This document shows positions 1 through 11,449 of a stretch of 64,000 nt of DNA, piece by piece. The notes beneath the pieces were generated by a model. The model saw nothing but the letters and a program-made list of their open reading frames with translations, made no database searches and was not told the DNA's origin. The DNA is from Zygnema cylindricum (taxonomy: Eukaryota > Streptophyta > Zygnematophyceae > Zygnematales > Zygnemataceae): contig JBBHKE010001071.1 of NCBI GenBank assembly GCA_037447655.1, positions 62,001 through 126,000 on the forward strand. The letters are read 5' to 3'. A program made the position numbers and the translations under genes. Position 1 is the first letter of the stretch; every line of letters begins with the position of its first letter.

Positions 1-196
1 GGAATTGACAACTCACCCTCAATATGGTCCGTAAGTGATGAACAAATGGAGAATGACACTAAGGCAATAGAAGATGGTGGAACAAAAAGCGAGGGAGAAG
101 AATAACTCTCCCCACCAAAGACCCCTGAACTACCTGCAATTGAGGAACAACTAGTCAGTAAAGAGGCTATAGCCGGGCGAGAAAAAGACACAACCG
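1..196 (+). mobile_element. Remnant of an older copia pol linker flanking element A
   Basis: Frame 1 reads acidic, Ser/Glu/Thr-rich codons with one stop (taa at 103-105). It ends in a segment resembling the integrase-RT linker of element C (Thr-Pro, a Glu-Glu pair, then Gly-Arg-Glu-Lys-Asp-Thr-Thr-Val, compared with Asp-Arg-Gly-Ala-Asp-Glu-Thr-Val in C). The similarity stops where the LTR of element A begins. The simplest reading is that A inserted into an older related copy that continues left of the window. The match is short and was made by eye. Confidence 0.35.
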
Positions 197-1264
197 TGTA
201 GAAATCGATGGTTCTTTTAGTATTTTCTAGGTCTAAATTGGAGTACAGAAAGAAGCCGAGTCACTGTGCCTCTAACTTCTCTCTCCAACTCCCATACTTG
301 TTGCAGCCACTGAGAAGTTGAAGAAGAAGCTAGAGCCATGGCTACCTAGGCTATTTAGAGGTTTACAAGAAATAGATTAGTTGATTCACGGATAGGTAGT
401 TTATTTGCTAAAAGGGAAGGTGTTGGATTCAGGATTTGATCCTGGTACCTACCGTTCGTTAAGTGGCCGGTAGCAAGTAGACTTATCCGTTAAGTTTAGA
501 ATAAGTGTTACATGCTATAGGGTTTGATATTTATTTAAATGTTACCACGTAGGATAATCCATTTAACGGCAGCTGTTTATGGAATACATAGGCATTGTTA
601 TGTAAAAGTACATATTAAGGTATGGATTCGAAAAAGAGTACCACGCATTGTTTTTCTTTTACGAAATAAATACCGCGCAGTTATTTATGACGACTACGAT
701 TAAAATCTGCATTCAATTGTACGGCCAGCAAGAAAGCCGAGATCGCGGAAGTGAATCTCGGCAGTTTGTGGTCATCGCCACGTGGGATGAAACGTGGCAC
801 GATTACGTTGGATCGTGGCATCTCCGGGGATTACAGGACCGAATACGGATATGACATGTGTCGACATTTAGGCCATGTCGTACAATATCCGTACATAAAG
901 TACACCGGCAGCTGTACTTTTGTGTACGGCAGTGTTATATTATTGGTGCCGTACATCAGTAGAAAGAGTTTTAGAGAGAGATAGGACTTATAAATATTTG
1001 GTAGATAGGATCCACTCTCCTAGAGAGCTTCTGTACAAAAGGTAGCCTTTGACCCTCCATAACTTACTGCTCAACAGAGCAAATTCAAAGATTCTTTTGC
1101 TATCGACTTAGGGGAGTCTTGCCTTCACAGGGGTGAAGGTGGTCAAAGTTTTTGTTTGACAGGGTGGCTGTTATTCTTACTAAAACACAAAGGGGTCAAG
1201 GTTATCCTAAAGGCTTTTTGCAAGCTGTCTATTCTAAGGACCTCTGGTTTTTTTCAGAGTTACA
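197..1264 (+). repeat. 5' LTR of copia element A
   Basis: It starts with TGTAGAAATC and ends in CA directly before the primer-binding site. It shares blocks with the LTRs of B and C: the CCCATACTTGTTG..CACTGA region, a CCATGGCT block, ACGT-core motifs near 780 and a palindromic AAAGTAC..GTACTTT region at about 895-925. It lacks a recognisable partner LTR in this window. Confidence 0.75.
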
Positions 1265-1279
1265 AGTTATGGGCCCACC
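1265..1279 (+). other. Primer-binding site of element A (half tRNA-iMet type)
   Basis: The sequence AGTTATGGGCCCACC immediately follows the LTR. It matches, in 14 of 15 positions, the complement of the anticodon arm of plant initiator tRNA-Met. The ATG inside it (1269-1271) is in frame with the gag remnant. Confidence 0.7.
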
Positions 1280-3568
1280 CTCTATGGTACCCATCTTTCA
1301 TAGAACTGGCTTCATATACTGGGAAAGTATGATGACAGGAGCTCTATACGAGAAAAGGTTTTTTGTGGATAATGAGTAGACGAGTGGGACGTCCATCAAG
1401 TCTTAGACTTCCTCCAGGGTTTGAAGGAAGCAGATTCACAAGGAAAGCAGATCCATCTTTGATAGAGGAGACAAAAGAATGAGAGGTGGTGGACAAAGGG
1501 ACGAAGAAAGAGACGACCACATCAATATAAACTCGTTCGGCATTCATGTCCCTTATTCCGAGGAACGAGGAGAATGATACTGATGACATGGAATTCAACA
1601 ATATGGCAGCAAAGCACTTCATCCTGCGCCATCTTACTCAAGGGCTTGCATGTCCTCATTTGCATGTAGAAAGGGCATTTGATCTTTGGATGGCTCTCAT
1701 AGAGATATACCGAAGTGGTACAATTCAGCAACAATAGTTGACTAATCAGAAAGTTAAGGAGTATGTATACAAGGGGGGAAAAATGTTGGATTTTTGCAAT
1801 GAGCTTGCTACACTTTTCATGGAGCTAGAGAGTAATGGAAAAGATTTTAGTGAAAAAGAAAAGGTTAACTGTTTACAGATGAAGTTACCCGATGATTTTG
1901 AGAACATAGTCAACCGTGTGCAGGACTTGTCGGACACAAGGTGGATATGGAACTCAGTGGTAGGAATGATTCTCGTTCAGGAGAATACGATTGAGATTTG
2001 AAGGGGAGGAAAGAGTGGGCAAGCCTTGGCAGCTGGGACCAATTGGAGGGACAAGGATTTTCGGAGGCCGGTCGGAAATTACGGAGGAGGGGAGCAGAAA
2101 AATAAGACCGACGAGTTCGGACAAAGGGCTACCAAGGGTTTATGTCATTTTTGTAAAAAATCAGGGCAATATATGGCAGAGTGCACTAAGCTAATCGAGC
2201 TTTGTTAAAGGAGGGGCAGACCGGTGGAGCCCCGAGAGGAAAGAAAAGGCTGTTGTGACATAGGTACATGAGGTGGAATCCAAAAACGAGGACGATGAGC
2301 TCCTATTGGATGAGGAGTTAGAAACGACAAACGAGGTAGAAATTCCACAAAAGCATAAATGTGCTTTCGGTGGTTTAAAAGGTGGTTGGATTGTAGATTC
2401 AGGTGCCTCCATGCACATGTGTAAGGATAAACACCTGTTCACTAAGATAAGAAAGATTCTCACCGTAGAGATAGAGTACGGGGATGGGAGGATAATCACT
2501 ACTACTCTTGTAGGTTCGGTGGATCTGAAAGCGTTAGTAGAAGGAAAGACATCTATAGTTACATTTTCCAATTTATTGTTGATTCCGGAGCTGAACAAAA
2601 ACCTCATCTCTAAGTCTGTATTAGATGATAAGGGTTTTGATATAAGCACTAGGAAAGGAGTCTTTAGTGCTAGTTTTGAGGAGGAAATCTATTTCACTGC
2701 TGAAAAAGGTAGCTAAGGGGTGTTTATGCTGATTTTAAACAATAAAAAAAAGAAACTTTATTATGTTGGTGTTCATGATATAATGATGTGGCATAAGAGG
2801 CTTGGGCATGTGAATCTAGATAAGTTAACAGAGATGAAAATGATGGGAGTGGTGGAAGGGATTCAGTTCGGTGAGAGTGAGAATCTAACTGATTGTAGTC
2901 GATGTGCTCAAGGTAAAGCACACTAATTACCCTTTCCCAAAACAGCCACCTATAAGGGAGAAAAAATTCTAGATTTAGTACACACATATATTTGGGGACC
3001 GACCAAAGTGCCCTCACCGGTAGGGAAGAGATTTATGATGAGTATCATTGATGATTGGTCTTCGTATTCCAGGGTGTATTTTTTGAAAAACAAGTCAAAA
3101 GCTCAGGATTCTTTTAGACAATATAAAGCATTGAGCGAAAAACTCCATGAAACTCCAATCAATAGAGTAAGGAGTGACAATAGTGGAGAGTATACTTCTA
3201 ACTTATTTGAGGATTTTCTGAGGGAAGATGGAGTCGATCACCAAAAGACAGTTCCCGAAAACTCGGAACAAAATGGGGTAGTTGAAAGATTAAATAGGAC
3301 ACTAAGTGATAGTGCTAGAGGTATGTTGTCGGATAAGAAGATAGGAAAAAGGTTTTGGGCAGAAGTAATGAACTGTGCTAATTACCTCAAAAATATAGTT
3401 CTTACTTCACCCATAAAAGATCAAACACCTTATGAGAGATGGAGCGGTCGAAAACGAGACATATCGCACTTAAAGGTTTCCGGCAGTGAAGTATTCACTC
3501 TAGATACAGATTGGTCTAATTGGAAGCTAGATCCTAAAGGAAATCCGGGATACTTATTAGGATATGAT

Positions 3569-4617
3569 TGTTGAAATAAGTAGTTTTATTTTATTTTCTA
3601 GGTCTAAATTAATTAGCGAAAAACATATAAAGGAAATGAAAGCAGCCTGCCTCCATATCTTCTCTCTCCCCCCCATACTTGTTCTAGTCACTGAAGGAGA
3701 GAGAGAGCAATAGAGCCATGGCTGCTTCAGCTCCATAGGAAATACTAAAGAGTGACTTAAGTCACTCTCAACAAAAGGTTGAGTTCGGCAGGACTCGAAC
3801 CCCCGACCGGCAGAGCGCGGCGTAGCCGTTAGCTCTAACTAGTCTGTCGTAGAAGTGCGTTAGGAGATATATGTTTTCATTAATATTTAAACTATTGTGT
3901 TATACAGAAATCATTTTATTGAAACTCTTTACGCCACGCATAGATAAAGTTGTACAAAGTACGAAGTATTGTACTCATTTGAAATGGATATCGCGCATTT
4001 TGTTTCGACATCGAAACAAATATCGCGCAAGTATTTATTACGGCTGAGATTAAATTTCGTGTCAAATCTAACGGCGCACATCATCGCCGAAATCCCGGAA
4101 TGGTCACTTTGGCATTTAGTGACGTGGCATGACTTGGCGCCACGTGGAGAGACAACATTCGGTTGCGGGAATTTTGAGGAACGTACGGACGAGTGGAAAA
4201 TAGACACGCGTCAGCCTAATGGCCTTGTCGTAGAGAGGCCGTACAGAAAGTACATCGGCAGTAGTACTTTCTGGTACTATACAGTATTGCAATTGGTTCG
4301 TACAGGCAGTAGATAGGAGCTGTGAGAGAGAACTAGGAAAAATAAGGACTTAGGAAAAATTAGGTAGATAGTCCTCTCTCTCTCTCTCTGAGTTTGTATA
4401 AATTAGCATCTTTGCCACCCTATAACTTATCGCTTAGTTTGGCGTTTTCACAAATTTCTTTTTCTACGGACACACGAAAGTCAAAGCTGCACAGGGGTGC
4501 AGTCTGATTATCTGCTTGTCTGCTTGGGTAGTAGTGGTTGCCATTGAAAATGGGTTAGTTAATAACTATCTAGAGGCTTCCTGTATTATGTAGTCCAATG
4601 GAAGACACATAATTACA
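3569..4617 (+). repeat. 5' LTR of copia element B
   Basis: This LTR is about 1049 bp and homologous to the LTRs of C. It has ACGT-core inverted motifs near 4121-4145, a palindromic GTACTTTC region near 4245-4280, a TATA-like TATAAAT near 4397 and a terminal CA at 4616-4617. It starts abruptly after the integrase codons of element A, which marks the insertion point. Confidence 0.8.
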
Positions 4618-4632
4618 TGTTATGGGCCCACC
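4618..4632 (+). other. Primer-binding site of element B (half tRNA-iMet type)
   Basis: TGTTATGGGCCCACC matches the complement of the initiator tRNA-Met anticodon arm at 14 of 15 positions. In B an alternative upstream ATG in the LTR (4599-4601) is closed by a TAA three codons later. The ATG at 4622-4624 within this site is therefore the only usable gag start. Confidence 0.75.
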
Positions 4633-6313
4633 CTCTAGAGTGCCCACCTACAATGGATCTGGGTTCATCTATTAGGAAGCCATGATGATGGGAGCTTTGT
4701 GCGAAAAACGATATTGGGGAATTGTCAGTGGAGAAGTGAAACGTCCATCTTTAGGAACTCCACCACGATTTGGAGCAGTAAGGTTTCCTACAGCTACAAC
4801 TTCCTCAGCGGAGGAGGCAGATGATGGGGACAATAGTGTGTCCGAAAAGGGGAAAGGGTAGGAGACACCCCTCACTCCTATTGCCACAGTATCGGGGGTG
4901 GCGACCGTGAAGACCGTGCAGAACGATACTCAAATGTGGGAGGATGTAAACATGGCTGCCAAGAAATTCATTCTGAGGCACCTCACTCAAGCTTTGGCCA
5001 ATCCTCATCTTCACATTTACAAGGCCGAGGACTTGTGGGTGAGTTTGGTGGAGATTTATAGAGCTGGAACTATTCATAAGCTCCAATTGGCTAAGGAAAA
5101 ACTAGTGAGTTACACTTACAAAGGAGGAAAGATGTTAGATTACTGTAATGATCTTTCTTGTTTGTATATGGAGATGGAAAGTGCTGGGTGGACATGCACA
5201 ATGAAAATGAAAGTTAACACTCTTATCATGAAGTTACCGAATGATTTTGAGAACATAGTGTACCGAGTACACGAAATGTCTGATAGTTCATGGAAATGGA
5301 ACACAGTGGTTAGAATGATACTTGTGGAAGAAAACACAATGGAGATTACGAGAGGAGGAAAGAGCATTCAAGCTCTAGCAGTAGGAGGGGACCGATGGGG
5401 GAAGGAACCGAAGAAACCTTAAAGAGGGGAAAGAGATAATTCTGGGGGACCAAGGCCCCCAAACGGTCATTGTCGTTTTTGCAAAAAGCCAGGACACTTC
5501 ATCGCAGATTGTGTCAAGCTGTCGGAGCTGAGGCTCCAAGGGAACCGTGGAGGGGGTTCTTCCGGAGGGAAGAAAAAGGCACTTGTGGTTACTAAAGTGA
5601 CACGAGAAACTGAGGATGAGTCCTCTGAGGAGGATGGGAAGCTTCTTCTTGACAAGAGTGTGGAAGAGAAGGAGATCCCTCGGAGACAGAAGTGTGCCCT
5701 TGGAGCAATTCGGGAAGCTCCACAGGAAGGATGGATCATCGACTCAGGTGCATCCATGCACATGTGTTAAGATAAAGAACTCTTCACTAAGCTAAGAAAG
5801 ATTCCTACGGTAGAGATAGAGTATGGGGATGGGAGAGTGGTTACTATAGATCTAGTGGGATCAGTAGATCTGAAAGTCTTAGTGGAGGGTAAGACTTTTA
5901 TACTTACATTCTCAGATGTACTCTATATTCCTCAGCTGAGTAAAAATCTTCTCTCTACGTCTGTGTTAGATGACAAAGAGTTTAATACGTTCACCAGAAA
6001 GGGAGTCTTTACAGCTAAGTATGGGGATGAAGTTTACTTCACGGCAGATAAGGGTAGACAAGGAATGTTTAGGCTTAACCTGAGTAATGAAAAGAAGAAT
6101 GATTACTATGTTGGTGTCCCTAAGTTTATGATTTGGCATAAGCGGTTGGGGCATGTGCATTTTGATAGGTTGAGGGAAATGAAAAAGCTTGGGGTAGTAG
6201 ATGGCATTGAGTTTGGGGATAATGAAATGATGGATGATTGTAGTGGTTGTGCTCAAGGTAAGGCTCACAGACTTCCCTTTCCCAAAGCCGCCACATATAG
6301 AGGTGAGAAAGTA

Positions 6314-6903
6314 TGGAGATTGAACACATGGGATAGGTTGCCATTTGGGTGAAAGAAATGCTCAAAGGTTTAGATATTTTTGTTAGTTGTAATATTATTT
6401 TTTCGGACAGTCTCGTTCTAATGAATTTAATAAAGAATCATGTGTTTCATGAGGGGACAAAACAAATTAAGATTAAAAGGCAAATTATTAATGAACCTTG
6501 TACTTATGGCTGGGGAGTTAAGTGGTGTTTATGACAATCGACATTTCAGATGAGGGTTCGCGCATATGTTTTATATCGGTAAGCTTTAAACTTGTTCGTC
6601 GAACCGCCTGGTTGTTGATGGTACACATTTGTTTTGTTGGGTTCTTAGCGTCGTGTGGAACTGCTCTTTTGGTTTATCACATTTTTTTACATTGTGTTTC
6701 AATCTCGTGAAGCGTGCTTTCGGTTTAACACATTTTTTTGCATTTTGATTCGGTTATGTGATATGTTTTGTTTTTAGGTGTTGCTTTGTTTTAGAGTGTT
6801 ACTCAGGGTGAACCTTCATCATGCGTAAAGTGAGGTTGTGTATTAGAAAAACTGTTTTTTTTTTTCCGTTGAAGGTCTTACTATATATATATATATATAT
6901 ATA

Positions 6904-6961
<58 letters not shown>

Positions 6962-7825
6962 TACATGTTTACTACAGATTCAATAAGATTCTCTGAAATC
7001 TTGGGCGGCAACATCAACCGTTTGATTAAGAGTTTTTTACGCAAACGCTTGTTATATCAAGTGTTTGACGAGTATCCTCCATTGTCTTTAAAGAGGAGAC
7101 TAACCACCCTCTTGGTGTACTAATTTTTTACATTTGGAAAATAAATATATGATCCACATAGGACGAGCTATGACACCCTTACAATTGGCAAAAGCCATGT
7201 GCCTTCGTACAGGGTGTATTCAAATCCAATGAAACCAACAAAAAAATATTTGTCGGATGATATCACTTGAAGCTAATTTTGACATCAATTGACCTTCGCG
7301 TAAAGTAATTTGCGTTTAAAACATAATGTTGCAAGATGAAAATTGACAAAGTACGCACGGACGTATTTTTAAAATTGAACACTTTTCGACAAATTCTTAA
7401 AATTTTGTCCGTCCTTACAAACACAACGTTCCCATTTTATGCTTTTGGAATCGTTCACTATTATCGTAGTTTGAACAGAAACCTATGTGGCTCCAATCAA
7501 AATAAAACACGCAGGCGATATTTGCCTTACTGACACGACATGTTACAAAAGTGAAAAATATGTTGGAGAAGTGAATTAAATGTTGGAGAAGTGAACAAAA
7601 TAGTTTTGCTAGTAAGCGTTTACGGCGCTTGATGGATAAGAGGCGTGAGGGACCGTTTTTACGTGTTTTGTTAACGTCGTAAATCAGATTGAGTGACGGG
7701 GTGTCCCCATGTATTATAGTATAGACTTTTTTATGTCGTTTTCCCCCAAAATTCAGTCCCCAACGAGAAAAAATTTAGACGTACGATTTTTTTTTTTTTT
7801 ACCATAGTATAGTGAATGTGAATTT
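6314..7825. other. AT-rich intergenic DNA, no gene recognised
   Basis: Apart from a TA microsatellite the stretch shows only short, unconvincing open frames. It lies between the truncated end of element B and the left arm of the palindromic element. A short tandem duplication (ATGTTGGAGAAGTGAA, twice) occurs near 7559-7594. Confidence 0.6.
6882..6958. repeat. (TA)n microsatellite
   Basis: It is about 77 bp of almost pure TA dinucleotide, interrupted once by AAAAA near 6903-6907. It lies in non-genic DNA downstream of the truncated retroelement. Confidence 0.95.
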
Positions 7826-9434
7826 GATGCTTTTAATGTACTCCATGTTTGTCGTCTTATGAACTTATTTTGGCGTTTTACTCTTTTTGACCCCCGGGCA
7901 AAAGAAACAAAAAACTTTATTAAAAATCACCTCATTAGGTAATTTTAGTTAAATTATCACACAAACAACGAAAGATAAACGATCCAAGCACGCGCCACAC
8001 ACTGGGAAAATTTTAGGACGAGGGAGAGTACTCGCTAATTTTATCACTGCTCGTCACGCGCAAGTACGGAAAAATAAATGCAAGGGTATCGGATCTCCAC
8101 TTTCATTCATGGGGCCTTTGTAGAATTTAACGTTGTCATCGCCCCACCCCTCTCCCACTCACAGTATCGCTTTTATCTCACACTTTATAGCCTGAGACAC
8201 AAAAATATTGATATGAAATGAAAGATATATGAAAAATAATTATTTTGACTACCTTTATGTATATTTTTAGGGCAAGTAGAGTGAAGAAAGTCGAAAAAAC
8301 GAAATCGGGAAACCATGGCGGAAAGTTCTTAAATAAATGAAGTTGTCGTCGTCACAACTGAGCATGACGTCACAATGTCACAAAACCGTCAACTTCTACA
8401 ATGTCACAAAAAATAGACGACTACAGTCGTTAGTGTTTTTGTAGACGTCACCAATCGTCAAAAATATCGTAGTCGTCTTCAATCGTCACAAGTTGTACCC
8501 ACGTCTACAACGGTCACATTCCAAAGTTCCGATTTCATTTTTGCACATTGGGGTGCTCTTCAAAGAACAGTAGCACGAAGAATCTTCACTAAAGTCCAAA
8601 ATACTTTTTCAAAGTATCAATTACATGGGGGAGAGTGAGGGTACGTCCCTTTGTAATCGGTACTTTGATAAAGTATTTTGGACTATAGTGAAGATTTGCC
8701 GTGCTACTTTGAAGAGCGTCCCAAAGTGCGAAAATGAAATCGGAACTTTGACATGTGACGGTTGTACATCTAGGTACAACTTTGTGACGATTGAAGACGA
8801 CTACGAAACTTTTGACGATTGTTGACCCAACAAAAACAACGACAGTGGTAGATGTCTAGATTTGTGTGAAATAGCAGATGTTTAGGGTTTGGTGACATTG
8901 TGATGTCACGCTCACTTGTGACAACGTCGACGTCACGGATTCAAAAACTTTCCGCCATGGTTTCCCGATTTTGCTTTTTCTACTTTTCTCACTCGACTTG
9001 CCATTAAATAAAAACCTAAAAAATAATAATAAAAGCAGATTTCAAAGATATTTTATTTTATATCATTATTGTCGTGTCTCATTCTAAAAAGTGTGAGATA
9101 CAAACGATAGTGCGAGAGGGAGAGGGGAGAGGCGACGACAACGCAAAATTTTGAAAAGAACCCATGAATGAAAGTGGAGGTCTGAGACCCCCTGCAATAT
9201 TTTTTCCGTACATGCGCGTGACACGCACGGAAAAAATAGCGAGGACTCTCCTTCCCCCTAAAATGTTCGCGCTCGCGTGACGCGTGCGTGGGTTGTTTTC
9301 AATTCGCTATTCGGGCTGTACTTTAACTAAAAACACCCCCTCGAGGTGATTTTAAAATAAGTTTTTTGTTGGGCTAGATTCTCTTGCCCGGGGGTCGAAA
9401 AGGGGAAAACGCCAAAATGCGTTCACATAACGAC
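7826..9434. mobile_element. 1.6-kb near-complete palindromic DNA element, right end displaced by copia C
   Basis: The left arm (about 7826-8627) and right arm (about 8653-9434) are inverted copies around a short spacer near 8628-8652. Matching landmarks are the GACCCCCGGGCAA block (7889 on the left, inverted at 9384-9397), CCATGGCGGAAAG (8313, inverted near 8950) and GACTACGAAACTTTTGACG (8798, matched inverted near 8460). The last 29 bp of the right arm lie at 15873-15901, after the copia element. No transposase frame is visible, so it is probably non-autonomous. A half copy occurs near 48480-49270. Confidence 0.8.
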
Positions 9435-10481
9435 TGTTGAAATTTATAGATTTCTAGAGTATTTTCTAGGTTTAAATATGTTTTTATAAAAGGAAAAAGA
9501 AAAGGACGGACAGCCTGCCTCCACCTCCGCTCTCTAGCCCCCATACTTGTTGTAGTCACTGAAGGAAAGAGAGAGAGGTTGATCCATGGCTGCCTTAGTT
9601 CAACAGACAGCTATTTTTAGTAGGTTACTAAAAATATACTTGACGGACCAGAGATTTGATCCCGGTACCTGCGGTTCGTCAAATCGACCGGTAGCGGTCA
9701 GCTTTATCCTAATAGACTAGGACCAATGCTAAGTGCTATGGTATGTGATAGATATATATTTAGTTCGAAAGGATAAAGTTCATTTAACTAAAACTGTTTA
9801 CGGCGTACATATATACAGTTTTATAAAGTACGTCGTACGACGCTAATTCAAAACGGATACCACGCATTTTATTTCTACATCGGAACAAATATCGCGCAAG
9901 TATTTATTCCGGCCAAGATTACGTTTCGCATATAATCCAACGGCGCACATCATCGCCGAAATCCCGGAGTGGTCACTTTAGCATTTAGTGACGTGGCATC
10001 ACCTGGCGCCACGTGGGGAGACATCATTCGGTCGCGGGAATTCCGAGGAACGTACGGATGAGTGGAAAGTATACACGCGTCCACTTATGGCCTTGTCGTA
10101 CAGAGGCCGTACAGAAAGTACATCGGCAGTAGTACTTTCTAGTACTATACAGTTTTGTGATTGGTTCGTACAGGCAGAAGATAGGAGCTGTGAGAGGGAA
10201 TTAGGAAAAACTAGGACTTAGGAAAATTTAGGTAGATAGTCCTCTCTCTCAGAGAGTTTGTATAAATTAGCATCTTTGCCACCCTATAACTTATCGCCTG
10301 GTTGGCCTTTTTCAGTGATTCTTTTTTCTACGGACTCACGGGAGTCCAGGCTACACAGGGGTGCAGTCAAGTTGTCAGTTTGCCTTCTTGGGCAGCAGTG
10401 GTTGTGGCTTAAAGTGGGTTAGTTAAATACTATCTAGAGGCTTCCTGTATTCTGTGGTCCAATGGAGGACACAGAATTGCA
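9435..10481 (+). repeat. 5' LTR of element C
   Basis: TG..CA-bounded repeat of 1047 bp. A TATA-like TATAAATT lies at 10261-10268, suggesting that U3 spans roughly 9435-10290 and transcription starts shortly after. U3 contains ACGT-core motifs and a palindromic AGAAAGTAC/GTACTTTCT stem (10113-10121 and 10132-10140). An ATG at 10462 is in frame with gag but is not conserved in the sister elements. Confidence 0.95.
9990..10017 (+). promoter_or_regulatory. Inverted ACGT-core (G-box-like) pair in LTR U3
   Basis: GACGTGGC and GCCACGTGG occur as a close inverted pair here and again at the equivalent place in the 3' LTR (about 15381-15408). A closely similar pair is in the LTR of B near 4121-4145, and a rearranged version is in A near 777-800. 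ACGT cores, and CACGTG in particular, are bZIP/bHLH binding sites in plants. Their conservation among diverged LTRs suggests a role in LTR promoter activity. This is inferred from motif only. Confidence 0.5.
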
Positions 10482-10496
10482 GGTTATGGGCCCACC
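10482..10496 (+). other. Primer-binding site: 15-nt complement of the initiator tRNA-Met anticodon arm
   Basis: GGTTATGGGCCCACC directly follows the terminal CA of the LTR. Its reverse complement, GGTGGGCCCATAACC, is the anticodon stem-loop of plant initiator tRNA-Met (anticodon CAT inside). The site lies in the tRNA interior rather than at its 3' CCA end, so priming would use a cleaved 5' half tRNA, as described for Drosophila copia. The ATG at 10486-10488 lies within it. Confidence 0.85.
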
Positions 10497-11449
10497 CTCT
10501 AGGGTGCCCACCTTCAATGGATCTGGGTTCATCTATTGGGAAGCCATGATGATGGGAGCTTTGTGTGAAAAACGATACTGGGGTATCGTCAGTGGACAAG
10601 TGAAACGTCCACCTTCAGGAACTCCACCAGGATTTGGGGGAGTAAGGTTTCCTGCAACAACGGCTGCCTCGGCGGAGGAGGCAGATGATGGGGACAGCAG
10701 TGTGTCCGAAAAGGGGAAAGGGAAGGAGACACCCCTTACTCCTATTGCCACAGTATCGGGAGCGGCAATCGTGAAGACCGTGGAGAACGATACTCAAATG
10801 TGGGAGGATGTAAACATGGCTGCGAAGAACTTCATTCTGAGGCACCTCACTCAAGGTTTGGCCACTCCTCATCTTCACATTTACAAGATCGAGGAGTTGT
10901 GGGTGAGTTTGGTGGATATTTATAGAGTTGGAACTATTCAGGAGCTCCAGTTGGCTGAGCAAAAGCTATTGAGTTACACTTACAAAGGAGGAAAGATGTT
11001 AGATTAGTGTAATAATCTTTCTTGTTTGTATACAGAAATTGGAAAGTGCCGGGTGGATAGGTACAATGAAAATGAAAGTTAACACCCTTATCATGAAATT
11101 ACCAAATGAGTTCGAAAACTTAGTGTACCGAGTACAGGGAATGCCTGATAGTTCATGGAAATGGAACACAGTAGTCAGGATGATACTTGTGCACGAAAAC
11201 ACAATGGAGATTAGGAGAGGAGGAAAGAGCATTCAAGCTCTAGCAGTAGGAGGGGACCGATAGGGAAAGGACCCGAAGAAACCTTATAGAGGGGAAAGAG
11301 ATCATTCAGGGGGACAAAGGCCCCCAAAGGGTCTTTGTCATTATTGCAAAAAGTCGGGGCACTTTATTGCAGATTGTGTCAAGCTATCAGAGCTGAGGCT
11401 CCAAGAGAACCGTGGAGGGGGTTCTTCCGGAGGGAAGAAAAAGGCACTT
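10486..11449 (+). pseudogene. gag: Gag of copia element C (interrupted)
   Basis: The frame starts at the ATG inside the primer-binding site (10486), or possibly at the ATG at 10462 in the LTR. The N-terminal residues Val-Pro-Thr-Phe-Asn-Gly-Ser-Gly-Phe, followed by Tyr-Trp-Glu, fit the plant copia Gag start. A CCHC zinc knuckle (C-x2-C-x4-H-x4-C) lies at 11336-11377. Compared with element B, a Tyr codon has become TAG at 11005-11007, one base is inserted near 11038, and a Trp codon has become TAG at 11261-11263. The frame then runs on into protease without a stop. Confidence 0.85.

Larger units (their letters stand above)
197..3568 (+). mobile_element. Ty1/copia LTR retrotransposon A, 3'-truncated and decayed
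   Basis: The element has a 5' LTR at 197-1264, a primer-binding site at 1265-1279 and degenerate gag from about 1269. A protease motif Asp-Ser-Gly-Ala-Ser lies near 2396. The GAG-pre-integrase HHCC zinc region is at about 2780-2925 and the integrase core at 3008-3566. Reading is broken by several stops, for example at 1377-1379, 1735-1737, 2714-2716 and 2924-2926, and by frameshifts. Coding similarity stops in mid-integrase at 3568, where the LTR of element B begins. RT, RNase H and the 3' LTR of A are absent. It is the most diverged of the three copies and cannot transpose by itself. Confidence 0.85.
3569..6313 (+). mobile_element. Ty1/copia LTR retrotransposon B, inserted in A and 3'-truncated
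   Basis: The 5' LTR at 3569-4617 begins TGTTGAAATAAG and is followed by the primer-binding site at 4618-4632. Gag sequence closely matching element C runs from 4622, with nonsense codons at 4672-4674 (a Trp codon changed to TAG) and 4858-4860. A CCHC knuckle lies near 5470-5512. The protease motif Asp-Ser-Gly-Ala-Ser lies near 5742, with a stop at 5768-5770 just after it. The GAG-pre-integrase zinc region extends to about 6270. Similarity to C ends near 6314, at the start of the integrase, and no 3' LTR follows. The truncation removed the 3' half of B together with the rest of A. Confidence 0.85.

Noticed and set aside
3779-3841. Antisense tRNA-like B-box (GGACTCGAACCC) in the LTR of element B
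   Set aside because: No matching acceptor stem or A-box could be drawn, and the block is simply a diverged LTR segment that reads differently in A and C.
8625-8825. 66-codon plus-strand frame in the palindromic element
   Set aside because: It lies across one arm of the inverted repeat, has no motif, and its counterpart in the other arm is not open.
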